NCBI GenBank assembly: GCA_913057225.1 | Contig: CAJXNT010000001.1 | Coordinates: forward strand, 62,001 to 126,000 | Origin: an uncultured Mycoplasmatota bacterium | GTDB taxonomy: Bacteria; Bacillota_I; Bacilli_A; Izemoplasmatales; Izemoplasmataceae | Length of the DNA: 64,000 nt | Reading direction: 5' to 3' | In this document: piece after piece, positions 10,432 to 19,368 of the stretch | How the letters are laid out: every line of letters starts with the position of its first letter | Position numbering within the stretch: position 1 is the first letter of the stretch | Notes under the pieces: generated by a model | Told to the model about the DNA's origin: nothing | What the model saw: only the letters and a program-made list of their open reading frames with translations | Databases searched by the model: none | Made by a program: the position numbers and the translations under genes

Positions 10432-10983
10432 TTACGATAACTTCTCAATTTCGTCAAAGCCGAGTTCGGCAGGAGTGGGACGGCCAAACATTTCGACTAA
10501 GATGGTGGCCACGCTGCGTTCAGTGTCAATTTCATCAATGGTGCCAATTTGGTCTTTAAAAGGCCCGGCCGCCACGCGCACTTGTTCACCAATTTGAATG
10601 TTGAGTTTAGGCGTTGCCATGAGGCCGGCTTTTTTAAGGATGGGATTGATTTCTTCGGGGGCGAGGGGAATCGGTTTTGTTCCGCCACCGGAAGAACCTA
10701 AGAAGCCGGTCACACCGGGCGTGTTACGGACGACGAACCAAGAATCATCGGTGACAATCATCTCAATGAACACATACCCAGGATAAATTTTGACCAATTT
10801 TTCTTTCATGGTCCCGTCGGCTTTTTTTTCGTAGGTGAGTTCTTCAGGAATGACCACTTGGTAGATTTTATCTTCCATCTGCATGGTTTCAATTCGGCGC
10901 ATCAAATTCATTTTCACTGAATTTTCTAACCCCGAATACGTTTGAACGATGTACCAGTTTTTTTGGGAATAAAAATCCGCCAC
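10432..10983 (-). CDS. nusG: Transcription termination/antitermination protein NusG
   Basis: Elongation factor that binds RNA polymerase and couples it to Rho or the ribosome. It has 183 residues, normal. The N-terminal NGN domain starts with WYIVQTYSGLE and carries YPGYVFIEM and VRNTPGVTGFLG; the C-terminal KOW domain carries GEQVRVAAGPFKDQIGTI. ATG at 10983 follows secE by one base, so translation is probably coupled. Confidence 0.98.
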   Translation of the reverse strand: MADFYSQKNWYIVQTYSGLENSVKMNLMRRIETMQMEDKIYQVVIPEELTYEKKADGTMKEKLVKIYPGYVFIEMIVTDDSWFVVRNTPGVTGFLGSSGGGTKPIPLAPEEINPILKKAGLMATPKLNIQIGEQVRVAAGPFKDQIGTIDEIDTERSVATILVEMFGRPTPAELGFDEIEKLS

Positions 10984-10984
10984 G

Positions 10985-11404
10985 TTACGCTCCTAAACGG
11001 TATAACACATCAAAGATGGGTTGTAAGACTAAATCATAGACGATGAAAACAGCGGCCAAGAGGAGTAAAAAGCCAAACACACGCGCCAAGTAGTTATTGG
11101 TCATTTCGCGGTTGGGCCACGATACCTTATTCATCTCTTTAAGCCCTGGGACGAAAAAGGGTGCGAGCGCATAGACTAACGCACTGAGGCCAATGAGCAT
11201 GACAATGATCGAGAACGTTGTGATTTTCCATGGCGCGTTAAAAATCCACCAATTGGTGAGGGTGACTTCGAGGACATCGCCTTCAAAAATATAGACGCCC
11301 AATACGAGCACCAAAGCTCCTAAGATGGCAAGGAGTACCCCTTCGAATGGGTATTCTCTCCGTAAAATTTCGAGGACTTTAAACGATTTTTTTTCTTCAG
11401 ACAT
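10985..11404 (-). CDS. secE: Preprotein translocase subunit SecE (three-helix form)
   Basis: Clamps SecY in the Sec translocon. The C-terminal part, PGLKEMNKVSWPNREMTNNY followed by a hydrophobic helix, is the SecE signature. The protein is 139 residues with two extra membrane helices before it (about residues 20-40 and 60-85), as in E. coli. Most Gram-positive SecE proteins are about 60 residues with a single helix. Position between rpmG and nusG is canonical, so identity is secure; the N-terminal half is the odd part. Confidence 0.95.
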   Translation of the reverse strand: MSEEKKSFKVLEILRREYPFEGVLLAILGALVLVLGVYIFEGDVLEVTLTNWWIFNAPWKITTFSIIVMLIGLSALVYALAPFFVPGLKEMNKVSWPNREMTNNYLARVFGFLLLLAAVFIVYDLVLQPIFDVLYRLGA

Positions 11405-11413
11405 TTGAGGCTC

Positions 11414-11560
11414 CTAAAGGGTTTGTTTGTGTAAGGTATGTTGGTTGCAATGAGGACAATATTTCTTGATTTCAAGCCGTGTGGTTTGGTCTTTTTTAGG
11501 CTCGACCGAGTAGTTGCGTTTGCCACACACACTGCAGGCGAGAATGACTTTTTTCTTCAT
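11414..11560 (-). CDS. rpmG: 50S ribosomal protein L33
   Basis: A 48-residue large-subunit protein. The frame starts [13 protein letters not shown] and ends HTLHKQTL, with the two CxxC pairs (Cys9/12 and Cys35/38) of the zinc-binding form. In Bacillus the same gene (rpmGB) sits at this place before secE. The start lacks a strong Shine-Dalgarno, and secE follows after 9 bp. Confidence 0.95.
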   Translation of the reverse strand: MKKKVILACSVCGKRNYSVEPKKDQTTRLEIKKYCPHCNQHTLHKQTL

Positions 11561-11596
11561 TCGGGTTTTCCTTTACACTTGCAAATAAATAATGTA

Positions 11597-12163
11597 TCAA
11601 AATTTCACGGGTTTGTCAAAATTATCATCGGCGTAAAGTGCCTTGATTTTGCGCTTGGCACGGTACAACGTATTATAAATCGATTTTTCACTGCGCCCGA
11701 ATTTTTCACAAATAAATTGAATGGACGCATGCGTGAGTTCACGCAAACAAAAGATTTCAAATTCTTGAGGCGTTAAGCAGGCCTTGATTTCTTCCACGTA
11801 AAGATCGAAATAGGGGCCTTTTAAGGCGTTGGCGTGACAGTGATATTTGAGCGAATCTTCTTGCAGTTCATGCGCCCATGTCTTTCGTTTCATGCGCTCA
11901 ATCGTGGTGATCATCATCCGCGTAAGATTCAGTTCAAAATACCGGGTAAACGTTTTTTTGTACGTTGGATCATACGCATAAATAGACCGGTGTAAACACA
12001 TCAAGGCATCTTGATAGATGTCGTCATACATGTATGCCAAATGAAACTTTCGAATGTTTTTGGCAATCAACGGATGATACTTCGATACCATAAACTGAAA
12101 TGCGTTATCGTCTCCTTCCCGGATAAGATAAATAATTTCGTAATCGTTCTGATATCGATGCAT
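11597..12163 (-). CDS. sigH: Sigma-70 family factor, SigH-like
   Basis: A 188-residue alternative sigma factor. Region 2 (about 15-95) includes DDIYQDALMCLHRSIYAYDP; a linker precedes the region 4 helix-turn-helix (LTPQEFEIFCLRELTHAS... FGRSEKSIYNTLYRAKRKI). In B. subtilis sigH lies directly before rpmGB-secE-nusG, and the same arrangement is seen here, which supports the name. The sequence is divergent, and whether it controls competence, stress or other genes cannot be told. The yacP gene normally between rlmB and sigH is absent. Confidence 0.85.
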   Translation of the reverse strand: MHRYQNDYEIIYLIREGDDNAFQFMVSKYHPLIAKNIRKFHLAYMYDDIYQDALMCLHRSIYAYDPTYKKTFTRYFELNLTRMMITTIERMKRKTWAHELQEDSLKYHCHANALKGPYFDLYVEEIKACLTPQEFEIFCLRELTHASIQFICEKFGRSEKSIYNTLYRAKRKIKALYADDNFDKPVKF

Positions 12164-12179
12164 GGCTCATCCTTTCTAT

Positions 12180-12854
12180 TTAGGACGTATGGTACAGCGC
12201 AATGGCCGCCGCCACAGAGACATTCAGCGATTCAACCTCCGGATGCATCGGGATTTTGACCAATTGATCGACCGTTTTTTTGACCAAGGGAGATAATCCT
12301 TCGCCTTCACTTCCTAAAACCCAAGCCAACCGTTCATCCGGCGTTAAATCACGAATGGACTGCGCCGCTTCACCGGCTAATCCATACGTCCAAATATTGT
12401 GCTTTTTGAAGGTTAAGAGGGTCTGATGAATGTTCGCCACTTCGACGATGGGAAGTTGCTCAATGAGGCCTGCACTGGCTTTATACACCACAGGAGTGAT
12501 CGGGGCGGTCCGTTTTTTGCGCATCACAAGCGCATCCGCTTTAAACGCTTTGGCACTTCGGATGATTGCCCCTAAATTATGGGGGTCCATGATGCCATCA
12601 AGCACCACAATCCGGGTGGGATTTTGCTGCATCAGCCAATCCAAATTGTAAAGTTTCAAGGGGTGAATCTGCGCCGCCATGCCTTGCGTGTCAGGCCCGA
12701 ATTTTGATTCCATTTCCGCCTTATCTAACCAGATCACTGGAAAGGAAGGTTGGGCACTTTGAGGCAGCGTCACGCCTTTTTGAATCCATGCGGTTTCAAT
12801 GCGCTTTGGCTGATGCCAAAGGGTCATGACCACATGCTTCCCATAAACAATCAT
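12180..12854 (-). CDS. rlmB: 23S rRNA 2'-O-methyltransferase, SpoU/TrmH family (RlmB)
   Basis: A SPOUT-class enzyme predicted to methylate a ribose in 23S rRNA. The 224 residues have a short N-terminal substrate domain and the knotted catalytic domain with VVLDGIMDPHNLGAIIRSA, VLGSEGEGLSPLV and the terminal ESLNVSVAAAIALYH. These three motifs are the family signature. The neighbours mrnC and cysS are the Bacillus order. Confidence 0.93.
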   Translation of the reverse strand: MIVYGKHVVMTLWHQPKRIETAWIQKGVTLPQSAQPSFPVIWLDKAEMESKFGPDTQGMAAQIHPLKLYNLDWLMQQNPTRIVVLDGIMDPHNLGAIIRSAKAFKADALVMRKKRTAPITPVVYKASAGLIEQLPIVEVANIHQTLLTFKKHNIWTYGLAGEAAQSIRDLTPDERLAWVLGSEGEGLSPLVKKTVDQLVKIPMHPEVESLNVSVAAAIALYHTS

Positions 12855-12896
12855 AGGGCTCCTCTAGGGGTTTAGTTTAGCACTCATTTCATGGAA

Positions 12897-13283
12897 TTAT
12901 TTTGAAAAAAGTGCGGGGTTTTTCGTCGATAAAATCTGGGCGCATAGCGACGTAATTCGCGCGGGGTTTTTGGTCCAAAAAAGGCCCCCGAAAATCGCTT
13001 CAAATCCACTTGAAGTGTGCGCTTCTTGCATGGACACTTTACGCGATTTCTTGGACAGGGGCGCATTTCTTCCTTGTTTAAACCAGCCGAGCTCTTCGTC
13101 GGTCCAAACCTCTTCAAGGAGTGAAAAAGCCCATGCCTGGGCTTGTCCACTGGTGAGTTCGGAAACGATGGCATGCAGTTGATGAACGCGGGTGATTCCC
13201 GCTTGAATGCACTGAGCTCTCAGTTCAAGTTCATAGACGGCATCGCCCAGGTACGCAAGTGCTTGGCCCGACGGAAAGGTCAA
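12897..13283 (-). CDS. mrnC: Mini-ribonuclease III (MrnC)
   Basis: A compact RNase III-like enzyme lacking the double-strand RNA-binding domain; in Bacillus it matures 23S rRNA. The 128 residues have the catalytic ALAYLGDAVYE at the N-terminus and the second acidic site in SGFEAIFGGLFW. Its ATG overlaps the cysS stop by 4 bp, indicating translational coupling. Confidence 0.94.
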   Translation of the reverse strand: MTFPSGQALAYLGDAVYELELRAQCIQAGITRVHQLHAIVSELTSGQAQAWAFSLLEEVWTDEELGWFKQGRNAPLSKKSRKVSMQEAHTSSGFEAIFGGLFWTKNPARITSLCAQILSTKNPALFSK

Positions 13284-14617
13284 TGTAAAATCCCTCGCTC
13301 CGTCAGTTTCTCACGGAGTTGATCGGCACGTTCAAAGTCACGGTTACGTCTCGCATCTTTCCAGGCGTGATACATATTTCGATCGGCTTTCGATAAGCGT
13401 TTCAAAGGTACTCTGAGCCCTAAGATGCTAAACATAATCTTCAAGTTATTGAACGCCGCTAGAAGTATGTCATAGGCGTTGTCTTCACGTAATTTTTGAT
13501 TCAAGAGTTTGACCAAACCATAAAGATGTGAGAGGGCGTTGGCGGTATTAAAGTCATCGGTCATCGCTTCAATGAATTGGTCATGGAACGTTTCAATCTC
13601 CGGATAGTTTTTCGCCTCGCCATCGAGCATTTCCATGAGGTCTAAGGCATAAAAAGCTTGCGAATACGTCCGTTTGATTCGCTCCCATTCGTTGGTGTAG
13701 GTGTTGAGTGCTTCGTCATTAAACATTAACGGTGCCCGGTAATAGGTTCCAAGCGTCAACAACCGAAAGCCCATGGGATCCACCGTTAAATCTTTGACTA
13801 AGATCACATCACCTTCGCTTTTCGACATTTTGCCGTCGTTGATTTGCAGGTGCCCATTGTGCATCCAGATGTTGGCGAGGTGATGATGGTGTAAGGCATG
13901 CGCCTGGGCGATTTCATTTTCATGATGGGGAAAGACTAAGTCAACGCCCCCACCATGAATGTCAATTTTTTCGCCAAAGATGTCATCGATCATGGCCGCA
14001 CATTCGGTGTGCCATCCGGGTCTTCCTTGGCCCCATGGTGAATCAAATTTGAGGCCTTCTTCGGTTTTTTTCCAAAGGGTAAAATCTAAAGGATGCCGTT
14101 TTTTGTCATTGATGGCGATGCGGGCTCCCAGTTCTTGTTCATCAATCTGCCGGTTGGATAAGAGGCCATAATCGTCACTTTTTTTGACATCAAAATAGAC
14201 ATCCCCCTCCACTTCATAGGCATGGCCTTTTTCGATCAACTGTTCGATGTAGTGAATGATCGGTTGCATGTATTCGGTGGCTTTGGGGGCCATGTATTTG
14301 GTGGAAGATCCAAGCCGTTCAGCATCGTCTAAAAACGCTTTGATAAAGCGTTGGGTCAATGTGATTTCATCGGTTTCAAGTTCTTTGGCTCGGGTGATGA
14401 TTTTGTCGTCCACATCGGTGAAGTTGGAGACAAAATTGACCGTGTATCCGAGATATTCAAAGGTGCGCCGAACGACATCAAAAAAGATGACGGGTCGAGC
14501 GTTTCCAATGTGAATGTAGTTATACACCGTGGGCCCACACACATACATATTCACCGTCCCAGGATGGACGGGTTTAAACGGTTCAATTTGGTGGGTTAAA
14601 GTGTTAAAAATACGCAT
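13280..14617 (-). CDS. cysS: Cysteinyl-tRNA synthetase
   Basis: Class I synthetase charging tRNA-Cys. The 445 residues are slightly short of the usual 460. The signature CGPTVYNYIHIGNARP (HIGH-type motif with the first zinc Cys) is followed by the zinc ligands in HTECAAM and HHENE, and by KMSKSEGD. ATG at 14617 follows AAAAGGGGC. It begins a coupled unit with mrnC and rlmB. Confidence 0.97.
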   Translation of the reverse strand: MRIFNTLTHQIEPFKPVHPGTVNMYVCGPTVYNYIHIGNARPVIFFDVVRRTFEYLGYTVNFVSNFTDVDDKIITRAKELETDEITLTQRFIKAFLDDAERLGSSTKYMAPKATEYMQPIIHYIEQLIEKGHAYEVEGDVYFDVKKSDDYGLLSNRQIDEQELGARIAINDKKRHPLDFTLWKKTEEGLKFDSPWGQGRPGWHTECAAMIDDIFGEKIDIHGGGVDLVFPHHENEIAQAHALHHHHLANIWMHNGHLQINDGKMSKSEGDVILVKDLTVDPMGFRLLTLGTYYRAPLMFNDEALNTYTNEWERIKRTYSQAFYALDLMEMLDGEAKNYPEIETFHDQFIEAMTDDFNTANALSHLYGLVKLLNQKLREDNAYDILLAAFNNLKIMFSILGLRVPLKRLSKADRNMYHAWKDARRNRDFERADQLREKLTERGILH

Positions 14618-14646
14618 GGGTTGCCCCTTTTCTTAAAGTCACGTTT

Positions 14647-14655
14647 ATTGTATCA
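14647..14655 (-). promoter_or_regulatory. Extended -10 promoter for cysS
   Basis: TGATACAAT, a TGn-extended -10 element, lies about 30 bp before the cysS start and just after the cspA terminator. No convincing -35 is present. Confidence 0.55.
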
Positions 14656-14672
14656 CACCGCCGATAAGCGGA

Positions 14673-14700
14673 TAAAAAAAACAGGAACGAAACGTTCCTG
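14673..14700 (-). terminator. Terminator after the cold-shock gene
   Basis: An 8-bp stem (CAGGAACG / CGTTCCTG) with a 3-base loop and eight U residues, directly after the cspA stop codon. Confidence 0.95.
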
Positions 14701-14904
14701 TTATTCGGCTTGACGTTCGACGTTGGCCGCTTGGGGTCCGCGGTCACTGTCATTGACTTCAAACGTGACTTTTTCGCCTTCGTTTAATGTTTTAAAGCCT
14801 TCGACATTGATGGCGCTGTAATGCACGAAAATATCTTGCCCTTCCTCATCGGTGATGAAGCCATAGCCTTTTTCGGCATTAAACCATTTTACTGTACCTG
14901 TCAT
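14701..14904 (-). CDS. cspA: Cold-shock domain protein
   Basis: A 67-residue single-stranded nucleic-acid chaperone of the CspA/CspB type. Both RNA-binding motifs are present: KGYGFI (RNP1) and DIFVHYSAI (RNP2). ATG at 14904 follows AAGGAG. It is an independent unit, with its own promoter and terminator, inserted between gltX and cysS; in B. subtilis cysE occupies that place. Confidence 0.97.
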   Translation of the reverse strand: MTGTVKWFNAEKGYGFITDEEGQDIFVHYSAINVEGFKTLNEGEKVTFEVNDSDRGPQAANVERQAE

Positions 14905-14942
14905 GAATCGAGAATTCTCCTTTAAAAATATAAATATGCAAT

Positions 14943-14951
14943 ATTATATCA
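14943..14951 (-). promoter_or_regulatory. Extended -10 promoter for the cold-shock gene
   Basis: TGATATAAT lies about 40 bp before the start, with only a weak -35. The leader is about 30 bases, much shorter than the cold-sensing leaders of E. coli cspA. Confidence 0.65.
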
Positions 14952-14959
14952 CAGAAAAA

Positions 14960-16387
14960 TTAAGATGAAACGACCCACTGTAGGGATTTTTCTAAGCGTT
15001 CAAGTGTGGTCTCAAAGCCCAATAAATGCATCAATTTAGGCAGTTCAGGCCCGTGCATGGACGCGGTGGTCGCAATCCTTAATGGCATGAACAACATTTT
15101 GCCTTTGGCACCTGTTTTTTGGCCACTTTCTTTGATCCATGCTTTGAGGGTCACGGGATCAAAATGATGGGGATCCAGACCGTCTTTAAAGGTTTGTAGT
15201 AGGACTTTAACGCCTTCTTCTTGCATCAACGTGCGCATTTCTTCGTCCCACTCAAACGGCGCATTTAAAAAGCTTTCGGTTAACGGCACAATCTCTTGCC
15301 CGTACGTGGTCCGCTCTTGGAAAACGTCAAGCAGTGAATCCACCCAGGCCTCATCCTGATCGGTGATGAGCCCAGCCGCTTCTAAATGCGGTTTCGTGTA
15401 GGTTTTGAAGGTTTCTAAATCCAAATTTTTGAGCGTTTGGTGGTTGATGAATTGCAATTTTTGCGGGTCAAAGGTGGCGGGATGATTGGACAGTTTTTCC
15501 GCCGAAAACACTTCAATGAGTTCGGCCGGAGTTAATAGTTCTTGTTCACCCGGTGAAAAGCCGAGCAACGCAATGAAATTAAATAAGGCTTCCGGCGCAT
15601 AGCCTAGGTTCTTATATTGTTCGATGAACTGGATGATATCGCCATCGCGTTTGGAGAGTTTCTTACCGTGTTGATTGACGATGAGGGTCATGTGCCCATA
15701 GGTGGGAACGTCCCATCCTAAGGCGTGATAAATCATCATCTGGCGGGGCGTGTTGGTGATGTGATCTTCCCCTCTTAACACGTGCGTGATTTCCATGAAA
15801 TGATCGTCCACGGCACAGGCGAAATTATACGTTGGAATGCCATTTTGTTTGACCATCACCCAGTCGCCAATGTCTTCGCTTTTGAAGGTGACCTCGCCTT
15901 TGACTAAGTCATGGAACGTGTAGGTTTGATTTTCAGGCACCAAAAAGCGAATGGCATAGGGTTTATCTTGCTCGGGAGCGTGCAGACATTTTCTCGAATA
16001 ATGATATTTGTCTTCGCCGCGGGCGATTTGGGCCGCTTTTTCGGCTTCAAGTTCTTCTTTGGTGCAATAGCACTTGTACGCGTGCCCTTGATCCATGAGT
16101 TGTTGGGCGATGGCTTGATAGATATCCAAGCGTTCAAGTTGGCGGTATGGGCCATAATCGCCCGGCCGATCAATGGATTCATCCCAATCAATGCCCAACC
16201 ACTTGAGCATGCTGAGTTGATTTTCGATGCCGGTATCGACATTGCGCTCCGTATCCGTGTCTTCAATCCGAACGATCATTTGACCGCCGGTTTTTCTCGC
16301 AAATAAATAGTTAAAAAGCGCCGTCCGGGCGTTTCCAATGTGTAAAAATCCGGTGGGACTGGGCGCATATCGTACGCGATTTGGCAT
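14960..16387 (-). CDS. gltX: Glutamyl-tRNA synthetase
   Basis: Class I synthetase charging tRNA-Glu and, in organisms without GlnRS, also tRNA-Gln. I place the start at ATG 16387 (475 residues), seven bases after AAGGAGG, giving MPNRVRYAPSPTGFLHIGNA; an upstream in-frame start has no ribosome-binding site. The KMSKS-type motif is KLSKRDGD. The protein has the usual length and a promoter of its own. Confidence 0.97.
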   Translation of the reverse strand: MPNRVRYAPSPTGFLHIGNARTALFNYLFARKTGGQMIVRIEDTDTERNVDTGIENQLSMLKWLGIDWDESIDRPGDYGPYRQLERLDIYQAIAQQLMDQGHAYKCYCTKEELEAEKAAQIARGEDKYHYSRKCLHAPEQDKPYAIRFLVPENQTYTFHDLVKGEVTFKSEDIGDWVMVKQNGIPTYNFACAVDDHFMEITHVLRGEDHITNTPRQMMIYHALGWDVPTYGHMTLIVNQHGKKLSKRDGDIIQFIEQYKNLGYAPEALFNFIALLGFSPGEQELLTPAELIEVFSAEKLSNHPATFDPQKLQFINHQTLKNLDLETFKTYTKPHLEAAGLITDQDEAWVDSLLDVFQERTTYGQEIVPLTESFLNAPFEWDEEMRTLMQEEGVKVLLQTFKDGLDPHHFDPVTLKAWIKESGQKTGAKGKMLFMPLRIATTASMHGPELPKLMHLLGFETTLERLEKSLQWVVSS

Positions 16388-16412
16388 GCATGCCTCCTTG
16401 TCAACGTGTTTT

Positions 16413-16442
16413 ATTATAGTACACTTCTTCATGCCCCTTCAA
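16413..16442 (-). promoter_or_regulatory. Promoter for gltX
   Basis: TTGAAG (16437-16442) and TATAAT (16413-16418) with an 18-bp spacer, immediately after the rpsI terminator. Confidence 0.75.
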
Positions 16443-16444
16443 GC

Positions 16445-16477
16445 CAAAAAAAAGCACGGAGTTTCCGTGCTTTTTTG
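16445..16477 (-). terminator. Terminator after rpsI
   Basis: Stem AGCACGGA / TCCGTGCT with a 3-base loop and an eight-U tail, ending the rplM-rpsI transcript. Confidence 0.93.
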
Positions 16478-16485
16478 AAATGCCA

Positions 16486-16881
16486 TTAACGTTTCGAGAA
16501 TTGGGGAGAACGACGTGCTTTCTTAAGCCCGTATTTCTTCCGTTCTTTGACCCGTGGGTCACGGGTGATGAGCCCAGCGGGTTTTAAGACTTTTCGGTAT
16601 TCAGGGTTCACTTCCAATAAGGCGCGGGTGATGCCTAAACGAATCGCCCCGGCTTGACCGGAAATGCCGCCGCCTTGAACGTTGACGGAAATATCGAAAT
16701 TACCTTCATTGCTCGTGAGCGTTAAGGGTTGGGACACATCCAAACGAATGGATGCGGATGGGACGTACTCTTCAAAGGAACGACCATTGATCTCAAGTTT
16801 TCCAGCTCCCGGGGTCATAATGACACGGGCGATGGAGCGCTTGCGACGGCCGGTGCCACGATAAATGACTTCTTTTGCCAT
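16486..16881 (-). CDS. rpsI: 30S ribosomal protein S9
   Basis: Small-subunit head protein whose C-terminal tail reaches the P-site tRNA. The 131 residues include [12 protein letters not shown] at the N-terminus and end with [17 protein letters not shown], the conserved basic tail finishing in Lys-Arg. It follows rplM by 10 bp. In Bacillus the rplM-rpsI pair follows truA; here it has moved next to gltX. Confidence 0.98.
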   Translation of the reverse strand: MAKEVIYRGTGRRKRSIARVIMTPGAGKLEINGRSFEEYVPSASIRLDVSQPLTLTSNEGNFDISVNVQGGGISGQAGAIRLGITRALLEVNPEYRKVLKPAGLITRDPRVKERKKYGLKKARRSPQFSKR

Positions 16882-16891
16882 GCGCGTCCTC

Positions 16892-17326
16892 CTAACCTTT
16901 CAACGTATACACGACAGGTTTTTGAGCCGCATGAGGATGCGTATCACTCGCATATACAAAACATTTTTTGAACATCTCTTTGCCGAGTGTTCCTTTGGGT
17001 AACATGCCTTTGATGGCTTTTTCCAGTAAGCGTTCTGGGAATTTATCACGTAACACTCTGGCGCTCATCTCGCGAAGTCCGCCTGGATATTGAGAGTGTG
17101 AGTAATATGTCTTTTGATCCCATTTGCTGCCGGTAAGTTCTACTTTATCCGCATTGATGATGACGACGTAATCGCCCGTATCCACATGCGGCGTGTAAGT
17201 AGGTTTGTGTTTGCCTCGCAACAAGGAAGCAACTTCTGTGGAAATACGACCGAGGCGTTGGCCTGCGGCGTCGACGACCAACCATTTCGGGTCAACCGTG
17301 CTTTTGTTCGCCATGAATGTTTTCAT
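16892..17326 (-). CDS. rplM: 50S ribosomal protein L13
   Basis: Early-assembling large-subunit protein of 144 residues. [20 protein letters not shown] and [12 protein letters not shown] are family signatures. The start at 17326 follows AGGAGGCTGCT; a Met four residues in is the alternative. A consensus promoter and a leader of about 58 bases precede it. Confidence 0.97.
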   Translation of the reverse strand: MKTFMANKSTVDPKWLVVDAAGQRLGRISTEVASLLRGKHKPTYTPHVDTGDYVVIINADKVELTGSKWDQKTYYSHSQYPGGLREMSARVLRDKFPERLLEKAIKGMLPKGTLGKEMFKKCFVYASDTHPHAAQKPVVYTLKG

Positions 17327-17390
17327 AGCAGCCTCCTATTTAATATATTGTGAGGGCTAAAAGTGTGGAGATAAAAATGTACCGGACAAT

Positions 17391-17419
17391 ATAATAGCCC
17401 AGCCCCGCGTATATGTCAA
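17391..17419 (-). promoter_or_regulatory. Strong promoter for rplM-rpsI
   Basis: TTGACA (17414-17419) and TATTAT (17391-17396) with a 17-bp spacer. The transcript leader contains CCGGTACA and TAGCCC; it may hold an L13-type leader element, but I could not confirm that family by eye. Confidence 0.85.
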
Positions 17420-17433
17420 ACGGTTTTGCGCGT

Positions 17434-19368
17434 TTATTTGACTAAATCTCCGGGATTTAAGCGGTCGAGTTCGACCACTTCCAAGGTCTCATCGTTGGAG
17501 CCGGCCAGAAGCATGCCTTCCGATAACTCACCGCGTAATTTAACCGGTTTTAAGTTCGCCACCACGATGACTTTTTTGCCCACCATCGCTTCGGGCGTGT
17601 AATGCCCGGCAATGCCGGAGACAATTTGTCGAGGTTTTTCTTCGCCCAAATCGACGGTTGAGACCAATAACCGATCGGCATTCTCATGGGCTTTGCAGGC
17701 CGTAATCACGCCCACTCTTAAATCCAGTTTGGCAAAATCATCAATCGTAATTTCTGCTTTGATGGGAATCCCTTCTTTCTTCGGGGCTTCTTGCGTCGTT
17801 GCGCTTTTGAGCGCGTCCAGTTCTTGGGCGACATCCAAACGTGGAAACAGCGGGGTCACAGTCTTCGCCACACGGTAAACGGGTTTGAATCCATAGATGC
17901 GTGCCGCGAAGACTGTCGCGTCTTCGTCCACATTCAAGTCTTTAAAGAGCTGTTGACTGGAATCATGCATCACAGGTTGTAATAGGGTACCAATGACGCG
18001 TAATGCCTCTAATAAATGATACAAGACATTTTCTAAGGTGTCTTTGGCCGCGGGATCTTTGGCCAACACCCAGGGGGTGGTTTCATCGATGTATTTATTG
18101 GCTCTAGAGATCAGGCTGAACACCACTTGCACAGCTTCAGCCGGTTTATACGCATCCATCAAGGCGTCGTAGTCTTGAACGGTGCTTTCGATTTTTTTCT
18201 CAAGCGCCGCGTCCACGTCTGTCGGTGCATTTTTTTGCGTGACTTCGCCGCCAAAATATTGATTGACCATGGCAATGGAGCGGTTGAGCAAATTGCCAAA
18301 GTCATTGGCAAGATCAAAATTGAGTCGCTCCAAAAACGCATCAGGGGCAAACAGACCGTCGCTGCCAAAAGGTAACTCCCGAATCATGTAATAGCGCATC
18401 GCATCAAGGCCGTACCGATGGATAAACGGTTCGGGATAAATCGCGCCTCCTTTGGATTTACTCATCTTCCCATCTTTCATCATGTACCAGCCATGCGCAT
18501 ACAGCTTAAAGGTAATGGGAATGTCCAGTGCCATCAACATGATGGGCCAGTAAATGGCGTGGAAGCGTAATATATCTTTGCCCACCACATGTAAGACTTC
18601 ATCGCCGTTCCAGTATTTGTCATAAAGCATGGGGTCTTGATCCAATACCCCCAGTGCGGAGACATAATTGGTTAAGGCATCCAACCAGACATAAACGACA
18701 TGTTTGGGATCCGACACGACTTTGATCCCCCAATCAAAGGTGGTTCTGGAGACACTGAGGTCGTTCAGGCCGCTTTCGATGAACGCCAGCACTTCATTGC
18801 GTCTGGATTCTGGCTGGATAAAATCCGGATGATCCACGATGAAATCGTGAAGTTTCTTTTCGTATTTCGAGAGTTTTAAAAAGTAGCTCTCTTCTTTTAA
18901 GGTTTGCGTGGGCCGACCGCAATCCGGGCAGAGATGATCTTCGCCCACTTGGGTGTCGGTGAAGAAGGATTCACAATGCATGCAGTAATGCCCTTCATAA
19001 TGCCCTAAATAGATGTCTTTTTGCTTCAGCAATTGCTCAAAAAAGGTCTGAACAACGGTCTTATGACGTTTTTCGGTGGTCCGAATGAAATCGTCGTATT
19101 CGATGTCCATCAATGCCCAAAGGTCTTTGGTTTCTTGGGCAATTTTGTCGACGTGATCTTGCGCAGGAATCCCAGCCGCTTCCGCCGAGGTTTCGACCTT
19201 TTTCCCGTGTTCATCCATGCCGGTTAAATAATACGTATCAAACCCTTGCAAAGACTTATACCGTTTAAGCACGTCACAGTAAAGGGTCGTGTAGGCGTTG
19301 CCGATGTGCAGTTTCCCGCTCGGATAATAAATCGGCGTTGTGATATAGAAGGTTTTACTTTGAGCCAT
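17434..19368 (-). CDS. metG: Methionyl-tRNA synthetase
   Basis: Class I synthetase charging both initiator and elongator tRNA-Met. The 644 residues have the HIGN motif in YYPSGKLHIGNAYTT, the zinc knuckle CMHC...CPDC near residue 130-150, KMSKSKGG near 300, and a C-terminal tRNA-binding domain (about 540-644, with KLDLRVGVI). This is the full Bacillus-type architecture. It overlaps the rsmI stop by 14 bp. It also lies downstream of rsmI in Bacillus. Confidence 0.97.
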   Translation of the reverse strand: MAQSKTFYITTPIYYPSGKLHIGNAYTTLYCDVLKRYKSLQGFDTYYLTGMDEHGKKVETSAEAAGIPAQDHVDKIAQETKDLWALMDIEYDDFIRTTEKRHKTVVQTFFEQLLKQKDIYLGHYEGHYCMHCESFFTDTQVGEDHLCPDCGRPTQTLKEESYFLKLSKYEKKLHDFIVDHPDFIQPESRRNEVLAFIESGLNDLSVSRTTFDWGIKVVSDPKHVVYVWLDALTNYVSALGVLDQDPMLYDKYWNGDEVLHVVGKDILRFHAIYWPIMLMALDIPITFKLYAHGWYMMKDGKMSKSKGGAIYPEPFIHRYGLDAMRYYMIRELPFGSDGLFAPDAFLERLNFDLANDFGNLLNRSIAMVNQYFGGEVTQKNAPTDVDAALEKKIESTVQDYDALMDAYKPAEAVQVVFSLISRANKYIDETTPWVLAKDPAAKDTLENVLYHLLEALRVIGTLLQPVMHDSSQQLFKDLNVDEDATVFAARIYGFKPVYRVAKTVTPLFPRLDVAQELDALKSATTQEAPKKEGIPIKAEITIDDFAKLDLRVGVITACKAHENADRLLVSTVDLGEEKPRQIVSGIAGHYTPEAMVGKKVIVVANLKPVKLRGELSEGMLLAGSNDETLEVVELDRLNPGDLVK

